In this document: in pieces, positions 15,762 through 27,800 of the stretch
How positions within the stretch are numbered: the first letter of the stretch is position 1
Layout: each line of letters starts with the position of its first letter
Source: Streptomyces spororaveus
GTDB lineage: Bacteria; Actinomycetota; Actinomycetes; Streptomycetales; Streptomycetaceae
Direction of reading: 5' to 3'
DNA: 64,000 bases
NCBI RefSeq assembly: GCF_016755875.1
Contig: NZ_BNED01000005.1
Span: forward strand, 1,364,001 to 1,428,000
Translations under genes and position numbers: made by a program
The notes under the pieces: model-generated
What the model was told of the DNA's origin: nothing
What the model saw: only the letters and a program-made list of their open reading frames with translations
Database searches by the model: none

Positions 15762-17249
15762 TTACCAGTTCGCCGGGGCGTAGTCCTTGAGGAAGACGCC
15801 GAACAGGTCCTCGCCGGCCTCGCCGCGGACGATCGGGTCGTAGACGCGGGCCGCGCCGTCCACCAGGTCGAGCGGGGCGTGGAAGCCCTCCTCGGCCAGG
15901 CGCAGCTTGTCGAAGTGCGGGCGCTCGTCGGTGATCCAGCCGGTGTCGACCGAGGTCATCAGGATGCGGTCGGTCTGGAACATCTCCTGGCCGCTGGTCC
16001 GCGTCACCATGTTCATCGCGGCCTTGGCGGCATTGGTGTTCGGGTGCCCCGCGCCCTTGTATCCGCGGCTGAAGACACCCTCCATCGCCGAGACGTTGAC
16101 GATGTGCGCGCGCCCGCTGCCGGCCTTGCGGGCGGCCTCGGCCATGGCCGGCCGCAGTGCGCTGATCAGGATGAACGGCGACGTGTAGTTGCACAGCTGG
16201 GTTTCGAGCAGCTCCACCGGGGAGATCTGGTCGATGGTCTGCACCCAGGTGTTGCTGTCGACGACGTCGGGCAGCAGGCCGCCCGCGTCGATCGCGGTCC
16301 CGGCGAGGTGCCGCTCCAGGCTGGCGTTGCCGGCGACCAGGGCCAGGTCGGCGACCTTCTGCGCCTCCAGCCCGCTCACGCCGACGGGCAGCGCCGCCAG
16401 GCCGTCGACCGCGCCGGAGTTGAAGGCGCCGATGACGTGGTGGGCGGGCAGCTCACCGGCGGGCAGCGGGGCGGACTCCCCCTCGACCAGCGCCGCGTAG
16501 GCGCTGGGCAGGCGGCGCACAGTCTGCGTCGCGTTGTTGATCAGGATGTCGAGCGGGCCGGCCGCGGCCACCTGGTCGGCGAGGGCCACGGCCTGGGCCG
16601 GGTCGCGCAGGTCGATGCCCACGACCTCCAGGCGGTGCATCCACTCCGCGGAGTCCTCCATCGCCTTGAAGCGGCGGATGGCGTCCTTGGGGAAGCGCGT
16701 GGTGATCGTGGTGTGCGCGCCGTCGCGCAGCAGCCGCAGCGCGATGTACATGCCGATCTTGGCCCGGCCGCCGGTGAGCAGCGCGCGCTTGCCGGTGAGG
16801 TCGGCGCGGGCCTCCCGCCGGGACCGGTTCTCGGCGGCGCAGCCCGGGCAGAGCTGGTGGTAGAAGTAGTCGACCTCGACGTACCGGGTCTTGCAGACGT
16901 AGCAGGAGCGCGGGCGCTGGAGTATCCCGGCGATCCGGCCGGCCTCCGTGACCGAGGAGGGCAGGATGCCCTCGGTCTCGTCGTCGATGCGTTCGGCGGA
17001 GCCGGTCGCGGTCGCCTCGGTGACGGCCTTGTCGTTGGCGGTCTTGGCGGCGCGGCGCTCCTGGCGGCGGCGCTGCTTGACCGTCCGGTAGAGGCCGGCG
17101 GTGGCACGGCGTACCGTGATCGCGTCGGGGTGGTCGACGTCGAGCTTGTCCAGCTCGTCGAGCACGCTGAGGCAGAGGGCCAGCCGGTCGGGGTCGATAC
17201 CGGGCCCGTAGGCGTGCCCTTGGTCCTGGCTGTCTTCGGTCACCGTCAT
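15762..17249 (-). CDS. Short-chain dehydrogenase/reductase with N-terminal Cys4 zinc ribbon and altered active site
   Basis: ATG 17249 gives 495 aa. A helical N-terminal region of about 110 residues is followed by a CxxC...CxxC motif (Cys116, Cys119, Cys134, Cys137), probably binding zinc. The Rossmann fold starts at LTGGRAKIG (~158-166), with INNATQTVRRLPS and the catalytic-serine strand IVNVSAMEGVF. The YxxxK motif is altered: the lysine in NTNAAKAAMN has Thr, not Tyr, four residues before it. At 495 aa it is about twice a classical SDR. It may be a structural or regulatory SDR, or use another acid. An upstream ATG at 17282 is an alternative start. Confidence 0.8.
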   Translation of the reverse strand: MTVTEDSQDQGHAYGPGIDPDRLALCLSVLDELDKLDVDHPDAITVRRATAGLYRTVKQRRRQERRAAKTANDKAVTEATATGSAERIDDETEGILPSSVTEAGRIAGILQRPRSCYVCKTRYVEVDYFYHQLCPGCAAENRSRREARADLTGKRALLTGGRAKIGMYIALRLLRDGAHTTITTRFPKDAIRRFKAMEDSAEWMHRLEVVGIDLRDPAQAVALADQVAAAGPLDILINNATQTVRRLPSAYAALVEGESAPLPAGELPAHHVIGAFNSGAVDGLAALPVGVSGLEAQKVADLALVAGNASLERHLAGTAIDAGGLLPDVVDSNTWVQTIDQISPVELLETQLCNYTSPFILISALRPAMAEAARKAGSGRAHIVNVSAMEGVFSRGYKGAGHPNTNAAKAAMNMVTRTSGQEMFQTDRILMTSVDTGWITDERPHFDKLRLAEEGFHAPLDLVDGAARVYDPIVRGEAGEDLFGVFLKDYAPANW

Positions 17250-17530
17250 CGCCGCTGCCGTTCCTTGATCACTCGTCCGCATCCGCCTGCTGCGGAAGTC
17301 CTCAAAAGGGCAACTGTACGGATGCCACGCGCCCGCAGCCAAACCCGTTCCCGGTGGCCTCACCTACCGCGAGCACACCGTCACCGTACGCGGCGAAGCT
17401 GCGGCGCCGGGGTGCCTCGGGAGTCGCTCTGCGCCGCCGAAAGGACCACGCTGCGTACTCCCGTACTACGTCGGGAGTATGACCCATCACCCCCTGTGGA
17501 CGGAGGAATAGCGCAGGTGGGTCGGGCATT

Positions 17531-19663
<2,133 letters not shown>

Positions 19664-19823
19664 CTAACGTCGCGATCAGAGCATGACAAGAGGCGCAACG
19701 GGGCGCATGCCAAGGGAACTTGACTGTATCTCCGTGAGCAAAAGATCCAGCGGCGGCCGCGTGGGGGTAGCTTCGGTGTTCCCCGCCCACCGAAGGCACA
19801 CCGAAGCAAGCAGGAGCGCACCG

Positions 19824-21266
19824 ATGAGCACCAGCACAGCCCAGATCGGCGTCACCGGACTCGCTGTCATGGGCAGCAACCTCGCCCGCAACTTCGCCCG
19901 CAACGGATTCACCGTGGCCGTCCACAACCGCACGGCCGTCAAGACCATCGCGCTGGTGGAGGAGTTCGGGCACGAGGGCGCCTTCGTGGCGGCCGGGTCG
20001 GCCAAGGAGTTCGTCGACGCGCTGGAGCGCCCCCGGCGCATCGTCGTCATGGTCAAGGCCGGGGAGCCGACCGATGCGGTGATCCGCGAGTTCGCCCCGC
20101 TCCTGGAGGAGGGCGACGTCATCATCGACGGCGGGAACGCGCACTTCGAGGACACCCGGCGCCGCGAGCGGGAACTGCGGGAGCAGGGACTGCACTTCGT
20201 GGGGGTGGGCATCTCCGGCGGCGAGGAGGGCGCGCTCCTCGGGCCGAGCATCATGCCCGGCGGCTCGGAGGAGTCGTACGCGTCGCTCGGCCCGCTCCTG
20301 GAGAAGATCGCGGCGAAGGCCGCCGACGGCACGCCGTGCACCTCGCACGTGGGGCCCGACGGCGCCGGACACTTCGTCAAGATGGTGCACAACGGCATCG
20401 AGTACGCCGACATGCAGCTCATCGCCGAGGCCTACCACCTGCTGCGCGAGGTCGCGGGCTACTCCCCCGCGAAGATCGCGGAGACCTTCCGGGCCTGGAA
20501 CCGGGGGCGGCTGGACTCGTACCTGATCGAGATCACGGCGGAGGTGCTCGCGCACACGGACGCCGCGACCGGGCGCCCGTTCGTCGACATCGTGGCCGAC
20601 GCCGCCGAGCAGAAGGGCACCGGCCGCTGGACCGTGCAGATCGCCCTCGACCTCGGGGTGCCGGTGTCGGGGATCGCCGAGGCGGTCTTCGCCCGCGCGG
20701 TCTCCGGCCACGCGGACCTGCGGACGGCCGCGCGCGGGCTCGCGGGCCCGACGGCCACCGCGCTCGCACCGGAGGCGGCGGAGGCCTTCGCCGCCCAGGT
20801 GGAACAGGCCCTGTACGCCTCGAAGATCGTCTCGTACACCCAGGGCTTCCACCAGATCCGGGCCGGCAGCGAGGAGTACGGCTGGAACGTGGACCTGGGC
20901 GCCGTGGCCTCGCTGTGGCGCGGCGGCTGCATCATCCGGGCCGCGTTCCTGGACCGGATCCGGTCGGCGTACGACGCCCGGCCGGACCTGCCGAGCCTGC
21001 TGGCGGACGCCCACTTCGCCGAGGAGATCGCGGCCGCCCAGGACGGCTGGCGGTCGGTCCTGGCGGCGGCGGTGGGCCAGGGCATCCCGGTGCCGGCCTT
21101 CGCGGCGTCACTGGCCTACTACGACGCGCTGCGCGCGGAGCGGCTGCCCGCGGCACTCACCCAGGGGCAGCGGGACTTCTTCGGGGCGCACACCTACCGG
21201 CGGACCGACCGCGAGGGCTCGTTCCACACCCTCTGGAGCGGCGACCGCTCCGAGGTCCGCTCGTAG
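19824..21266 (+). CDS. gndA: 6-phosphogluconate dehydrogenase, decarboxylating
   Basis: ATG 19824 follows AGGAG; the 480-aa length is that of the long homodimeric family. It starts with the NADP-binding motif IGVTGLAVMGSNLARNFARNGF, has the substrate-binding GGNAHFEDT and GVGISGGEEGALLGPS, and the signature GPDGAGHFVKMVHNGIEYADMQ around residues 180-200 containing the catalytic Lys. C-terminal all-alpha domain is complete, ending near RTDREGSFHTLWSG. It converts 6-phosphogluconate to ribulose 5-phosphate with NADPH formation in the oxidative pentose phosphate pathway. No pathway neighbour is adjacent. Confidence 0.97.
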   Translation: MSTSTAQIGVTGLAVMGSNLARNFARNGFTVAVHNRTAVKTIALVEEFGHEGAFVAAGSAKEFVDALERPRRIVVMVKAGEPTDAVIREFAPLLEEGDVIIDGGNAHFEDTRRRERELREQGLHFVGVGISGGEEGALLGPSIMPGGSEESYASLGPLLEKIAAKAADGTPCTSHVGPDGAGHFVKMVHNGIEYADMQLIAEAYHLLREVAGYSPAKIAETFRAWNRGRLDSYLIEITAEVLAHTDAATGRPFVDIVADAAEQKGTGRWTVQIALDLGVPVSGIAEAVFARAVSGHADLRTAARGLAGPTATALAPEAAEAFAAQVEQALYASKIVSYTQGFHQIRAGSEEYGWNVDLGAVASLWRGGCIIRAAFLDRIRSAYDARPDLPSLLADAHFAEEIAAAQDGWRSVLAAAVGQGIPVPAFAASLAYYDALRAERLPAALTQGQRDFFGAHTYRRTDREGSFHTLWSGDRSEVRS

Positions 21267-21278
21267 GCCCTCACGCGG

Positions 21279-21458
21279 TCAGCTGAGGGGCCCGGGCTGC
21301 GGGATCGGCGCGGGCCCCGGCGGCGGCGGGACCGGGTCCGGCTCGGGCACCGGCCCGGGCACCGGCGGTACGGGCCGCGGCATGGGCTCGGGGTCGGGGA
21401 ACGGGCTGGGGCCCGGCGCGGGGTCGGGCCCCGGGACGGGCGGCTGCGTCTCTTCCAT
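21279..21458 (-). CDS. Small Pro/Gly/Asp-rich protein, 59 aa (uncertain)
   Basis: From ATG 21458 the product reads MEETQPPVPGPDPAPG and continues as a nearly pure P-G-P-x-P repeat to the end (IPQPGPLS). The frame is open further upstream to 21494 (MGRMVRERDSRDMEE). Extreme proline content gives a disordered peptide and also occurs by chance in GC-rich DNA, so the gene is tentative. Its 3' end faces the 6-phosphogluconate dehydrogenase gene 12 bp away. Confidence 0.4.
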   Translation of the reverse strand: MEETQPPVPGPDPAPGPSPFPDPEPMPRPVPPVPGPVPEPDPVPPPPGPAPIPQPGPLS

Positions 21459-21524
21459 GTCTCGTGAATCTCGCTCTCGCACCATACGGCCCACCTTCCC
21501 GCGATTGCGCGGGGTACGCCTGCC

Positions 21525-22163
21525 CTACGCGGCCGAACGCAGCGCGAGGCCCGCGGCCAGGCCCGGAGCCGGGCTGGAGAGTACCGGGACCGGGCTCGTG
21601 ACCAGGCCCGCGGCCCCGGCCATGGAGGCCTGGGCCAGCACGATGACGTCCGCTCCGGTGACGGAGTCGGCCGCGTCGGCGACGCGGGCGAGGTAGCCGG
21701 CGGTGTCCCCGGCCTCGAAGCGCTCCCAGGCCCCGGCGACCAGGTGCGTACGGATCGACACGGGGCGCCCGGCGGCCTCCTCGGCCAGCAGCTCCCCGGT
21801 CGGGGCGAGGGTGGACCCGAGGGCGGCCAGTACGGCGATCCGCCTCCCCGCCCGTACCGCGGCGGCCGCCATCGGCCGGTCCACCCGGAGCACCGGGGCG
21901 CCGAGCGCCGGCGCCAGGGACTCCGCGATCGCCCCGATGGTCGAGCAGGTGACCAGTACGGGCGTCCCCGGCGGTGCCGCTTCGGCGAGCAGCAGCCCCC
22001 GAAGGGCCGGAGCCACCGACTCCGGCCCTTCGGCGCGCGCCCGGTCCAGCTGCTCCGGGACCACCAGGTGCCGCAGTACGGCCCCGGGATGGTTCCGGTC
22101 GCGCAGGGCCTCGAAGACCGGGACGTGCACGGGCGAGGTGTGCAGCAGGAGCAGGTCGGTCAC
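21525..22163 (-). CDS. Aspartate/glutamate racemase-family protein (Asp/Glu/hydantoin racemase fold)
   Basis: GTG 22163 overlaps the stop of the upstream acetyltransferase gene by four bases. The 212-aa protein has the fold's first-cysteine motif LVTCSTIGAIAE at ~residue 90 and the second-half motif ADVIVLAQASMAGAA, where the usual second catalytic Cys is missing (Ser/Ala instead). It may therefore act as a decarboxylase- or isomerase-like member rather than a two-base racemase. It is the last gene of the minus-strand run panD-GNAT-racemase. Confidence 0.75.
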   Translation of the reverse strand: MTDLLLLHTSPVHVPVFEALRDRNHPGAVLRHLVVPEQLDRARAEGPESVAPALRGLLLAEAAPPGTPVLVTCSTIGAIAESLAPALGAPVLRVDRPMAAAAVRAGRRIAVLAALGSTLAPTGELLAEEAAGRPVSIRTHLVAGAWERFEAGDTAGYLARVADAADSVTGADVIVLAQASMAGAAGLVTSPVPVLSSPAPGLAAGLALRSAA

Positions 22164-22501
22164 CAGAGGTCGGGTGCCGCGGCCAGCTGCGCCTTGGCCG
22201 CCGCGACGACCTCGGCGGCCGGCTCGGGCGCCTCGTCGGGATGTTTGGCGGCCCAGCTCGCCGCATACGGGCAGAGCGGTACCACGGGCACCCCCGCGGC
22301 GGCGGCGATCCCGTAGAAGGTCCTCACCAGCCCGCCCGCGATGCCGCGGCCCTCGTGCCCGGGATCGACGACGGTGTGCACCGCGACCAGGGCGTGGGGC
22401 GCGTCGGCGAGCGCGAAGTACGCGATGTGCCCGACCACCTCACCGTCCTCGACGGCGAGCAGCCGTCCGGCCTCCCGGTCGTCCTGGAACTCGATCGGCA
22501 T
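22160..22501 (-). CDS. Small GNAT N-acetyltransferase (YjdJ/Gcn5-related type)
   Basis: The 113-aa protein lies between panD and the racemase-like gene. It has the short-acetyltransferase pattern AGRLLAVEDGEVVGHIAYFALAD, VVDPGHEGRGIAGGLVRTFY (the acetyl-CoA-binding R/Q-G-x-G/A loop) and PLCPYAASWAAKHPDE, which is diagnostic of the small Gcn5-related N-acetyltransferase family. The substrate is unknown. It is translationally coupled to the downstream gene and starts 15 bp after panD ends, so the three form an operon. Confidence 0.88.
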   Translation of the reverse strand: MPIEFQDDREAGRLLAVEDGEVVGHIAYFALADAPHALVAVHTVVDPGHEGRGIAGGLVRTFYGIAAAAGVPVVPLCPYAASWAAKHPDEAPEPAAEVVAAAKAQLAAAPDLW

Positions 22502-22516
22502 GCTCCCCGACTCCCC

Positions 22517-22936
22517 TCAGACTGCCACGGCGTGCGGGCTGCGCCGCTGATCCGTACCCGGCACCGGAGCGGACGGATCCGCACCCAGCTCGACGATCCG
22601 GTTGTCGCCGTCCACATGCACGACGCGGGGCTCGAACACCCGGGCCTCGGCGTCCTCGACCTGCGCGTAGCTGATGAGGATGACCAGGTCCCCGGGGTGC
22701 ACCAGATGGGCCGCGGCGCCGTTGATGCCGATGACCCCGGACCCGCGCTCGCCCTCGATGACGTAGGTCTCCAGTCGCGCCCCGTTGGTGATGTCCACGA
22801 TGTGGACGAGCTCCCCGGGCAGCAGGTCGGCCGCGTCCAGCAGATCGGCGTCGACGGTCACGGAGCCGACGTAGTGCAGGTCGGCCTGGGTGACGGTAGC
22901 CCGGTGGATCTTGGACTTGAACATGGTACGAAGCAT
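22517..22936 (-). CDS. panD: Aspartate 1-decarboxylase proenzyme
   Basis: ATG 22936 gives 139 aa: [25 protein letters not shown], with the self-processing Gly24-Ser25 bond that generates the pyruvoyl group. The conserved [20 protein letters not shown] and [11 protein letters not shown] follow. The enzyme makes beta-alanine from aspartate for pantothenate/CoA. It leads an operon with a GNAT and a racemase-like gene. Its promoter and first eight or nine codons occur a second time at 34008-34158, about 11.1 kb away, flanking the defence-like island. Confidence 0.97.
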   Translation of the reverse strand: MLRTMFKSKIHRATVTQADLHYVGSVTVDADLLDAADLLPGELVHIVDITNGARLETYVIEGERGSGVIGINGAAAHLVHPGDLVILISYAQVEDAEARVFEPRVVHVDGDNRIVELGADPSAPVPGTDQRRSPHAVAV

Positions 22937-23059
22937 GAGGAAACTCCCGATGTGTCTGCTCCCTGCCTGCTCATCGCAGGTCAAGGGCGGTCTCCGGAGC
23001 CTACAACGATTCGCTGGTTCGGTCAGCTTTCCCCACGTATTTCAGGACTCACGCTGACC
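22911..23059. repeat. Left copy of ~150-bp imperfect direct repeat (panD start + promoter)
   Basis: This segment matches 34008-34158 at a constant offset of 11,097-11,098 bp with a single 1-base indel. Identical blocks include TGAACATGGTACGAAGCAT, CTGCTCCCTGCCTGC, CCGGAGCCTACAACGAT and TTTCAGGACTCACGCTGACC; by eye the overall identity is roughly 80-85%. Outside these limits the two sites are unrelated. Confidence 0.9.
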
Positions 23060-23308
23060 CGTTGCTGATCTTTCCGACGCCCCATCAAACAACCCGGAAT
23101 GCTTCCAGTGGCGTCTGCCGCGCAGTCGAGCCGGGCCTCTCGACCTGGCCGGAAGCGAAGGCGGCCACGACCCATCGTCACGTCCACCCACTCCCCCGCA
23201 GCAGAATGTCCGATGCCGATGACGAAACGGACCTGCGCTGGCGCCTTCATCGAGCACTCGAGCACGAACTCTTTCGGGTATTCGCCGTACGGGCAGGAGG
23301 CGCACACG
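22937..23308. other. Gene-poor stretch between panD and the PIN-domain gene
   Basis: The first ~120 bp are the panD promoter and left repeat. The remaining ~250 bp contain only unconvincing short frames on both strands (for example the minus-strand frame with VRFVIGIGHSAAGEWVDVTMG, possibly a gene remnant). This is the left junction of the island. Confidence 0.5.
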
Positions 23309-24754
23309 TCAGCTGGGAGAGCGGCGCTCCTGCTCCGCTTGCTGCGCCGCGAGACTGCGCAGGACCGCCATATCCCTATTCGGCACGGCCTCCAGCAGCT
23401 CCATGAACCAAGGCGCAATCCACGAGGAGTCGCGGTGCAGCCATTCGCCTGACGACAGGTCCGTACCCGGCCTCCAGCTCGGCGACGGCGGCTCGTTGCC
23501 CCTGCATGCCGCGGCGATGGCCACAGGCGGCTCGAACTCTTCTGCAGCGCGCCGCCCGAGCTGCGCCGTAACGCCGATCAGCCACCACTGAAACAGCCAC
23601 TGCGACGGTGAGGATGACTCTACGGCCGCGCGCAGGAGCGCGGAGGCGATGCCAATGGATTCCAGGGCCGCAAGTGCGAGCCCTTCCGGGGGAGCGAGGA
23701 AAGGGGCTGTCTCCTCGGTGACCGGAAGCCGGTCCTGCGGGATCCTCAGCTCGAAAGCCTCCGACACCCTCTCGATCTCTGCGTAAGTGTCCTCGGCTAG
23801 TTCAGCATCCAGGAACTCCTTGATCCCGCCATAGAAGCTGAGCGGCGTCTCAACCCTCAGGTCCGCGCCGGCCCTGCGCTTCAGTTCGTCCACGAGGCTT
23901 GGCCACGGACGCGCGCTGCGCGATCCGAGTTCGGATTCGTACCAGTCTTCTTTCGTATCGTTCGATACGAACAGGACCTGGCGGCTCCCGCCAGGCATCT
24001 TGCTAACGTGGTCGATGAGCTCTTCCCAGAGCAGGAAGTCACCGGCCGATCTCAGCGGTGTTTCCTTGCCGGAGTCGGCAAATCCTGGAGGAATCTTATT
24101 CGGGAACCGGAAGTTGGTCGCCTCCTCGATTCTTTCGCGCAGGACTTGGTCCTCTGGCTGCTCGCCAACGCCTTCCCCGTAGAGCTCTGCGATGCAGGCG
24201 AGGATGGGGTCGGACGCGTCAGCGGTGTTCAAAGCTAGGCTGTGATCGGCCTTGAGCATGTCCAGGTGGCGCTTGAACTCGCGCCGGTAGAGGTCCAAGT
24301 GCGCATCGACACTGGTATCCGCTGCCAGTGCCTGGAGCTGGGCTATCTCCTCGTGGGCTCTGGCGTACTTATCGAGCTGGGCGCACACGAGGGTCTTCGC
24401 CTCGACGATCGCTTTACGGGCCGCCATAAGCTTCTTGTTCACGTCCGAAGCTGCATCCGCCAGCGCCCTCTTGCGCGACTCCAGGGTGCTGCGGCGACCA
24501 CGCACGAATTCCAGGCCCACTTGGTAGGGCATCCACAGACGCCCCGCAGCCTGCTCGAGAGCCGACAGAACCTCCTGTCTAGAGGTCTCTGTGTACTCGT
24601 ACAGGCTGAGCAGGACGTTCGTGTCGAGGACGATGATGCCGTCGTTGAAGAAGGCGCCGCGCTCCGCATCCTCAGACGACGGACCGGGCTGTAGCCAGGC
24701 TGCGAACCGCCGCAGTAGTACCGGGTCGCCCGTGGTCTCTTCCAGCTCGGCCAT
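23309..24754 (-). CDS. PIN-like domain protein, putative nuclease
   Basis: From ATG 24754 (AAGGG six bases upstream; ATG 24760 also possible) the product has about 481 aa. The PIN-like fold lies in the first ~300 residues: IIVLDTNVLLSLYEYTETSR has the first catalytic Asp, then LWMPYQVGLEFVRGRR, a long helical insert, GDFLLWEELIDH and VLFVSNDTKEDWYE with later acidic residues. This matches the PIN-like (PIN_8) family found in defence loci. The C-terminal ~170 residues are unrecognised. It lies 125 bp downstream of the helicase gene in the same direction and is probably an accessory or effector nuclease of that system. Confidence 0.78.
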   Translation of the reverse strand: MAELEETTGDPVLLRRFAAWLQPGPSSEDAERGAFFNDGIIVLDTNVLLSLYEYTETSRQEVLSALEQAAGRLWMPYQVGLEFVRGRRSTLESRKRALADAASDVNKKLMAARKAIVEAKTLVCAQLDKYARAHEEIAQLQALAADTSVDAHLDLYRREFKRHLDMLKADHSLALNTADASDPILACIAELYGEGVGEQPEDQVLRERIEEATNFRFPNKIPPGFADSGKETPLRSAGDFLLWEELIDHVSKMPGGSRQVLFVSNDTKEDWYESELGSRSARPWPSLVDELKRRAGADLRVETPLSFYGGIKEFLDAELAEDTYAEIERVSEAFELRIPQDRLPVTEETAPFLAPPEGLALAALESIGIASALLRAAVESSSPSQWLFQWWLIGVTAQLGRRAAEEFEPPVAIAAACRGNEPPSPSWRPGTDLSSGEWLHRDSSWIAPWFMELLEAVPNRDMAVLRSLAAQQAEQERRSPS

Positions 24755-24879
24755 CCTCATCCCTTCGGTGATCGTTTTGGCACAAGCGGCTGGAAGCCGG
24801 CGACGGGGCAGGTACGTGCGGCGTTGCCTCTGCTTGTGCAATGCCCCTTCCGGCTCCTGGAGCCGCAAGGGGCAGGTTT

Positions 24880-27800
24880 CTACAGACCGTCGAATTCAGC
24901 AAGCATGACCGTCACCCGGGCCGGGGCTCTGTCGAGAAGGAAGTCGTCCACGAAAGCCACCTCGTGGACACCTCGGTCGTCAGCTACAGCAGCGTCGCGC
25001 ACGGTGCTGATGCGAGGAGAGTGCAGCAGACTGTCGGCGGCCTCGAACGGGCTCTTGGCGGCGACCCAGACTCGATCCTCGAACAGGACCGCTGGCCCAG
25101 TGCCACCCAGGTCATCCACGAACTCCGCGTCACCGGGCGGGAGGTCAGACGCCCAGTTCCGCAGCAGCCCTGCGGCATGGCGGCCTCGTCGGCCGCTCGC
25201 GGCGCCTGAACCCTGGAGAACTTCCAGGAGCTCACCGGCCAGCCGCCAGTCCAGCAAACTGTGGTACGCCATGTTCGTATAGTCGCGCAGGCACTGGTAG
25301 CACGAACCACGGCAGTCTCGCCCGTGCGCTCCTGCAGCGAAGGCCTTCAGCATCTGCCCTGCAGTCGTCATGAGCTTCTCGAACACGTCCGGTTCGGCGA
25401 GATGGGTGCAGTAGCCAGCGCCATTGTCCAACGTGTCAGAGAGGAAAGCGAAGGTACGCGCCTGACTGTTGCCCGCACCAGCGCCGTAGATGCCGGATGC
25501 GATCTCGTTGGGCTGCACCTGCAAGAGGGAACCAGCAGCTGTTCGCAGCAGCGCTGCCAGCGAGTACCAAGCCGCCCGCCTGCCCGAACGGTCGTCCGGG
25601 AAGCCAGTGCTCTGCGAGACAGCAGTGAGGTTGAGGCGCAACCCGAGGCTCGGGATCTCACCTGCGTTCGGTCCGAGGAGGAACAGATCCGTGTGCTGGG
25701 TGGCGCCGATGGCGGTGACAAGCGGCTCTTCGCCGTCTGTGTCCCTCGCCAACCAGGGAAACAGCTCTGCCGCATGGGCTTCCAGGTAGGCACCTGCCCA
25801 GTGCGCGGTCGGACGCACCTTCGAGAAGTGGAAGAGCCGGCCGCCGTTGTCGTTGACCGCGTACCGCTCTCCCTTGCCGGAGTGAACGACCAAGCCCGGG
25901 GTAGCGATCCTCTGAGGCGCGCCCTGCTCGAGATCCGCAGCAGTGCGCGGGGCGAGCGACCTGGCCCGCCAGGCGAAGTTGCCGTCGAAGTCCCGGGCTT
26001 TCCCCGCCGAGTAGAAACCGGCCGGCTCACGCAGCTCAATTTCGCGATAGGACCCGTCAGTGGTTCCACAGGCGCGGCAGGGCTGCGGCGGCGTGTCTTC
26101 CTCCACAGGTGCCGCCTGCACGTTCTCGGCCAGGTGGCCGCATGCGCGGCAGATACCGATGAGGACTGGCTCTCCGAGTGGCTCGCCGACGGTCCGGGGG
26201 ACTCGGCCGGTCGGCTCGAATGCAACGACTCCGGCCGCTGTGTGGACTTGCCCGTCCTTGACCGTTTCGGCGCCAGGCGCGAACTGCGAGACGGCGATGT
26301 CCAAGGACCGGTCGACTACTCCTCTTGGAGGCCACGGGTAAGAGCCAGAGGGGCGCTTGGTGTACAGGTAACGGGCTGAGGTGGGGAACCCGAACATCGG
26401 AAGGAGTCCGGACTCCGCCAGCCTCTGGCTCAGCTCGTGATGGCCGCGGGGCTCGTCTGCGATCTCGGTGACGTGGTTGACGAGCTCCTCGATGACCCAC
26501 GTCGCTGCCTGAGCCGGCAGCCAGGTGCCGCGAGTTCGGTCGGCGAGTGCTTCAGCGAGGGCGAGAACGCCGGACTCGTGCGACTTGATCCAGAGGCCCA
26601 CCGCTTCACTCACCGCTGGCCAGTCCGCGGTGCGGCCGAACTGACCGTGGACGTTGCGGGTCGGGTCGGTCCGTGCACCCTCCCCCGCCGCGCCCTGCAC
26701 TGCACCCATCGCCCTGCGCAGCACCTCCGCGGCCAGAACACGCTGGTAGATGTCCTTCATATCAGTGGACAGGTAGGGCGGCGGGGTCGGGTCGTTGGTG
26801 ATGCGCTTGGGGTCTTGGAAGTAGTACTCGTCGTGGCTGCGTCCGCGGCACACTGTGAGCGCGAGCGCGACCGGCGATGTACGCCTGCCCGCCCGGCCGA
26901 CCCTCTGCTGGTAGTTGAACCTGGTCGGCGGCATGTTAGCCATCAGGACAGCGGACAGCGGGCCGATGTCGACGCCTGCCTCCATCGTGGTGGTGACGGA
27001 GAGGACGTCGAGGGTGTCGGGCAGCTCGTGCTCCTTGCCGTCGAGGAATATGCCCTGGAAGCGCGCCTGGCGGGCCTGAGCGTCCAGGCGGTCAGTCTGG
27101 CCGGTGAGTTCCGCGGCGTTGAGGCGGAAGTAGCCGAACTGCCTGCGCGCCATCCACGCGTAGTAGTCGGCGTCCGTGCCCTCGAACGGTTCGGACGCAG
27201 CCGAAAGGGGCCGTCGGCACTTCGTACAGACTCCGACACCCGGGTGGAGGTGCCGGAGTCGGCAGACGGAGCACGTCCAGGACACCGCACGGCCCCGGCG
27301 CAAGGCGACGTGTCCGGGCTGGATGACGTACTGCCTGACCGCATCTCCCCAGATCCGCTCGACAGTCCTGCGGAGGTCGTCCTTGTCGTGCCCCAGGTGG
27401 TCGGCTGTGCTGGCCCAGAACTCCCGGAGTCTCTTGGGCGGCTCGTCAGCCGGGCTACGCAGTCCTGCGAAGCGGCGCATGTGGCCGAGCACCCGCAGGC
27501 TGGCCCGGGCGAGCGCGGCATCGGATGCCCACTCGGCTTCGAGGGGTGCCTGATCGTCGACAAGGGTGAGCCACCCCAAGCCGAGGGACTCGAAGTCGCG
27601 TCCAGCACTGCCGAACAGACCACTGAGCAGCTCGCTGGTGCGGGCTTCACGGATGTCCTGACGGAGCTGCTCCTGCGGTTCGCTCAGGATCAGACTGGAT
27701 GCGTCACGGACCTTGCCGCCCTTGGCCTCGGGCCATTGGTAGAGAGAGGTCCAGGGCTGCGGCTGGCCACCCCTCACGTACGCCGTCTGCTGCAGGGATG

